In this document: in pieces, positions 4,269 through 6,994 of the stretch
Position numbering within the stretch: position 1 is the first letter of the stretch
Layout of the letters: every line of letters begins with the position of its first letter
Source: an uncultured Selenomonas sp.
Lineage (GTDB): Bacteria > Bacillota > Negativicutes > Selenomonadales > Selenomonadaceae
Length of the DNA stretch: 6,994 bases
Assembly (NCBI GenBank): GCA_945494195.1
Contig: CALYVJ010000081.1
Span: 1-6,994, forward strand
Direction of reading: 5' to 3'
Notes under the pieces: generated by a model
Database searches by the model: none
Seen by the model: only the letters and a program-made list of their open reading frames with translations
Told to the model about the DNA's origin: nothing
Translations under genes and position numbers: made by a program

Positions 4269-6994
4269 ATGAGCAAGAAAGACCAGTTTGTAAATCGGCC
4301 TTATATTTTGTCATCAGAAATGCGGGAAGCTTTGGAAGGGTTGGCTATTCCCCTAGCGATGTATCAGTTTTTGCAGGGCAACATTCATGTGCTATTGGTA
4401 TCGGATGGCTTGTTGAGCTTGCAGGTTCCTGGTTGTACACGAGAGGAACTCGTGTCGCAATTTGAGAACGATATGTATAAGAATGTCCATCCAGATGATA
4501 CGGTGCATGTGGCGGTGGCTGCGATGGATTTTGCCCGCACACAGGGAGTCATTTATGATGCACAGTATCGGGAACGGCTCTATGGTAGGGAAGACTATCG
4601 CATTTTGCATGCCCGTGGAACACACTGCTATTTGGAAGACGGCACAGAGTATGCTGTCGTCTTTTACGATGATGTCACGGAAGCTATTGACGAGTTCCAT
4701 TTGCACGAGAAACTTTATATTCACTCCTTGGAAGAGTTAATCAATAGCAATGGAGAGGCCTTTGCTATTGTGGGGGCAGAAGGACATAAGCTTTTCATGT
4801 GCAATCATGAGATGCGGGTCCTTTGGCCGCCAGTCCGTTTTTTTGATAGCGGGATAACCTTTGAGGAGTACTTTTATTCGGCAGATGATAGGAATATCCT
4901 TCCGTTGGATGATTTGGCAGATGGGCCGGAGACGATTGTGTCATTAAGGGAGGGCGAGACGGAAATCCTGCTGCAGGTGATACGGACGGTTTGGAAGGGA
5001 CAGCCAGCCTACATTTTGCGGGCAGCACTGCGGGATGAGAAGTTTTACGATGAATGGACTAGCCTTCCCCATGGCAATTACTTTCGTTTGCGTGGTCACG
5101 TAGCAGGCCAGCGGTTGGTGCGTGAGGGCAGGCGGCCGGCAATCATGGACATCCGTGTTTGCCGCATGCCATCGCGTAATAGCCGGTATGATTTTTCTGA
5201 AGATGATGACCTTATGATGCGCATCGCGAAACAAATCCGGTTGCAGTTTCCCGATGCGCTGGTTTGCCGCTTTGGGGATGAACGTTTTGTGGTGTTGTGT
5301 GCTGCCAGTGGAGCTGAAGATGCGTTTGCGGAAGTTAAACGGCAGGTCATGGCACAGGAGAAGGGCGATGTGCTGCGGATTTATGCTGGTATTTGTCTTG
5401 CTGGGGACGAAGCAGAAGAATTCCTGCATGCCTGCGATCGGGCGAAACTCGCAGCTGATTTTTTGCGCTCTTCGCCAGACAGGGATTGTGCGTATTATGC
5501 ACCGGAAATGGAGCAGAGAGCAGAGCTTTATGATTATATTGCGGCGCACATTGATGAAGCAGTGCAGCGGGATTATGTCCAAGTGTATTATCAGCCGATA
5601 ATCCGTACGCTTACGCGGACGCTTTGTGGGTTTGAGGCTTTAGCGCGGTGGCAGGACCCGCAGCGCGGTATGTTGAGTCCCGGCTTTTTTATCCATACGT
5701 TGGAAAACACGCGGCAGATTCATAAGTTGGACTGCTATATGATTCGGCAGATTTGCAAGGATTTGCGCACTTGTATGGATATGGGGCGGCCGGTGGTTCC
5801 AGTTTCTGTCAATTTGTCCCGACTGGACTTTTTGCTCTGTGATATTTTTGCCGTAGTAGAGGCGGCAGTGGCAGATTATGGCCTTACACGCAACCTTTTG
5901 CACATTGAGGTGACAGAGAGCCTGCTGGCGGGAGAGGAGATGGTCCGGCAACAGATTGCACGCTTTAAGGCGGCTGGTTACGTAGTGTGGATGGATGACT
6001 TTGGCAATGAGTATTCTTCACTGAATACCTTGAAAGACTGTGATTTTGATGTGCTCAAGCTGGATATGCAATTTGTCGCGAATCTCAATGAACGCTCGCA
6101 GGAGATCATCCGCTATACGATCGCAATGGCCAAGCGTATCGGGTTTGAGACACTCGCTGAGGGAGTGGAGACAAAAGAACAGCTGTTGATTTTACAAGAA
6201 ATGGGCTGTGAGATGGTGCAGGGGTATTATTATGGCCGCCCGCAGCCATTGTTTAGTGCATTTGAATCCATTCGTCAGCAGGAGATTGAGATTGAACAGG
6301 TGGCGGATGTGCCGTTGTTTCGGGAACTTAGCCGGACAGATTTTTTGATCGACAATGGCATAGCCGTAGTGGAACTAAAGCGGGCGCGGTTTCATTATTT
6401 GGGGGCCAATCCGCCTTATATCGAGATGTTGCGGATGTTTGGCTTTGATGGGCTGCAGGCTGCAGAGACAACATTGAATAATGGAATAATGAATTGGATG
6501 GGGCAGATTTACGGATATTGCCAGGAGGCTCGCCGTCAAGGACAGGCTGTTTCGCATAACTTCCTGCGGAAGGGGAATCTTTGCCTGCTGAAAGTGGAAT
6601 ATGTTGGCAGGTGTGATGAACGTCAGTTTTATCGTTTCATGACGCATAATGCAACTAATAATTTTTCGAATACTGAATTGTCGAAGTTTCATCCATCATC
6701 GCAATATTTGATTGAGATGTTTCAAGATATTGCCCTTGTCGACGTGGGACAGGACTGCTTTGAAAAAGTCTATTCCCAAAAGCATTGGGATGGTTTTGAA
6801 GGGACCATGTCATTTCGACAAGTGGCAGAACTATTCACGCAACAGGTGATTCATCCTGAGGATAGTGGGCGTTTTGCAGAGTTCATGCAGCTGGATTGGC
6901 TGGAGCAGATGGAAAAACAGGAACAACGCTGCTTGCGTGAGTTTTTCCGTATTAATTTGCCGACAGGAGGAAGCCGGTGGGTGGCACTTAACAT
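4269..6994 (+). CDS. PAS/GGDEF/EAL cyclic di-GMP signalling protein, 3' end outside window
   Basis: An uninterrupted frame of 908 codons to the right edge. No signal peptide or membrane helix is seen, so it is probably cytoplasmic. Domains: PAS-like at about 18-140 (HPDD 74-77, YRER 100-103), a degenerate PAS-like segment 150-260, GGDEF 261-425, EAL 436-665, and two further PAS-like segments, about 685-800 and 818 onward (HPED 862-865, RWVAL 903-907). The GGDEF signature is GDERF at 336-340 after Arg334, and no RxxD inhibitory site precedes it, so cyclase activity is unlikely. The EAL domain keeps the expected catalytic set: Glu456 of EAL, Asn515, Glu547 and Glu550, Asp576-Asp577, Lys597, Glu631 and Gln651; only loop 6 differs (DDFGNEYSS rather than DDFGTGYSS). 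It is therefore predicted to cleave cyclic di-GMP under PAS-sensed control. ATG 4269 has GAGAGGA (4254-4260) eight bases upstream; in-frame ATG 4239 lacks such a site. PAS ends of the RWVAL kind usually lead into another domain, possibly a second GGDEF. Confidence 0.9.
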   Translation, partial: MSKKDQFVNRPYILSSEMREALEGLAIPLAMYQFLQGNIHVLLVSDGLLSLQVPGCTREELVSQFENDMYKNVHPDDTVHVAVAAMDFARTQGVIYDAQYRERLYGREDYRILHARGTHCYLEDGTEYAVVFYDDVTEAIDEFHLHEKLYIHSLEELINSNGEAFAIVGAEGHKLFMCNHEMRVLWPPVRFFDSGITFEEYFYSADDRNILPLDDLADGPETIVSLREGETEILLQVIRTVWKGQPAYILRAALRDEKFYDEWTSLPHGNYFRLRGHVAGQRLVREGRRPAIMDIRVCRMPSRNSRYDFSEDDDLMMRIAKQIRLQFPDALVCRFGDERFVVLCAASGAEDAFAEVKRQVMAQEKGDVLRIYAGICLAGDEAEEFLHACDRAKLAADFLRSSPDRDCAYYAPEMEQRAELYDYIAAHIDEAVQRDYVQVYYQPIIRTLTRTLCGFEALARWQDPQRGMLSPGFFIHTLENTRQIHKLDCYMIRQICKDLRTCMDMGRPVVPVSVNLSRLDFLLCDIFAVVEAAVADYGLTRNLLHIEVTESLLAGEEMVRQQIARFKAAGYVVWMDDFGNEYSSLNTLKDCDFDVLKLDMQFVANLNERSQEIIRYTIAMAKRIGFETLAEGVETKEQLLILQEMGCEMVQGYYYGRPQPLFSAFESIRQQEIEIEQVADVPLFRELSRTDFLIDNGIAVVELKRARFHYLGANPPYIEMLRMFGFDGLQAAETTLNNGIMNWMGQIYGYCQEARRQGQAVSHNFLRKGNLCLLKVEYVGRCDERQFYRFMTHNATNNFSNTELSKFHPSSQYLIEMFQDIALVDVGQDCFEKVYSQKHWDGFEGTMSFRQVAELFTQQVIHPEDSGRFAEFMQLDWLEQMEKQEQRCLREFFRINLPTGGSRWVALN

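Noticed and set aside
4193..4465. 90-codon + strand frame starting at TTG, reading MSKTKYTKWKYG at its start
   Set aside because: Its start is a TTG inside the operator-like repeat with no ribosome site, and most of it overlaps the long cyclic di-GMP frame, which has recognisable domains.
4944..5582. 212-codon open frame on the - strand, and several shorter frames between 4392 and 6692 on both strands
   Set aside because: All are covered by the continuous GGDEF/EAL frame from 4269 to the window edge, which has motif-level support.
1..6994. tRNA, rRNA, CRISPR array, insertion sequence or attachment site
   Set aside because: No cloverleaf-like region, regularly spaced repeat array, transposase motif or flanking target duplication was seen.

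Overview
The window is bacterial, and all five complete or near-complete genes plus one gene running off the right edge lie on the + strand. The protein sequences (separate SecD and SecF, PAS/GGDEF/EAL signalling protein with a GDERF-type degenerate motif), TTG starts and strong AAGGAGG-type ribosome sites suggest an anaerobic low-to-mid-GC Firmicute, most likely a Negativicute of the Selenomonas type. This assignment is inference from family resemblance; no 16S or other marker is present.

Left part (1-1657): the 3' bulk of a 5-formyltetrahydrofolate cyclo-ligase gene, a stand-alone SpoIIE/PP2C-type protein phosphatase, and a small P-loop NTPase follow each other with gaps of 14 and 18 bases, which looks like one operon. 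A 71-base gap (1658-1728) then holds a perfect TATAAT box and two small inverted repeats, so the next genes probably have their own promoter.

Middle (1729-3895): secD and secF overlap by 8 bases and encode the two halves of the SecDF membrane complex that uses the proton (or sodium) gradient to help exported proteins leave the SecYEG channel. The key charged residues of the ion path are intact. A 16-bp-stem intrinsic terminator follows secF at once.

Right part: 3943-4268 has no convincing gene but is structured. It carries a long RNA-type hairpin in which every non-Watson-Crick pair is a G-U wobble, three copies of ATTTTGACT, and a second inverted repeat of the same box close to the next gene. 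From 4269 to the right edge runs a single open frame of more than 908 codons encoding a soluble PAS-PAS-GGDEF(degenerate)-EAL-PAS-PAS protein, predicted to degrade cyclic di-GMP in response to a sensed signal. Its C-terminus lies outside the window.

Most of the window is ordinary housekeeping DNA. The parts deserving a second look are the leader region 4096-4201, the unusual domain order of the cyclic di-GMP protein, and the phosphatase/P-loop pair of unknown role.
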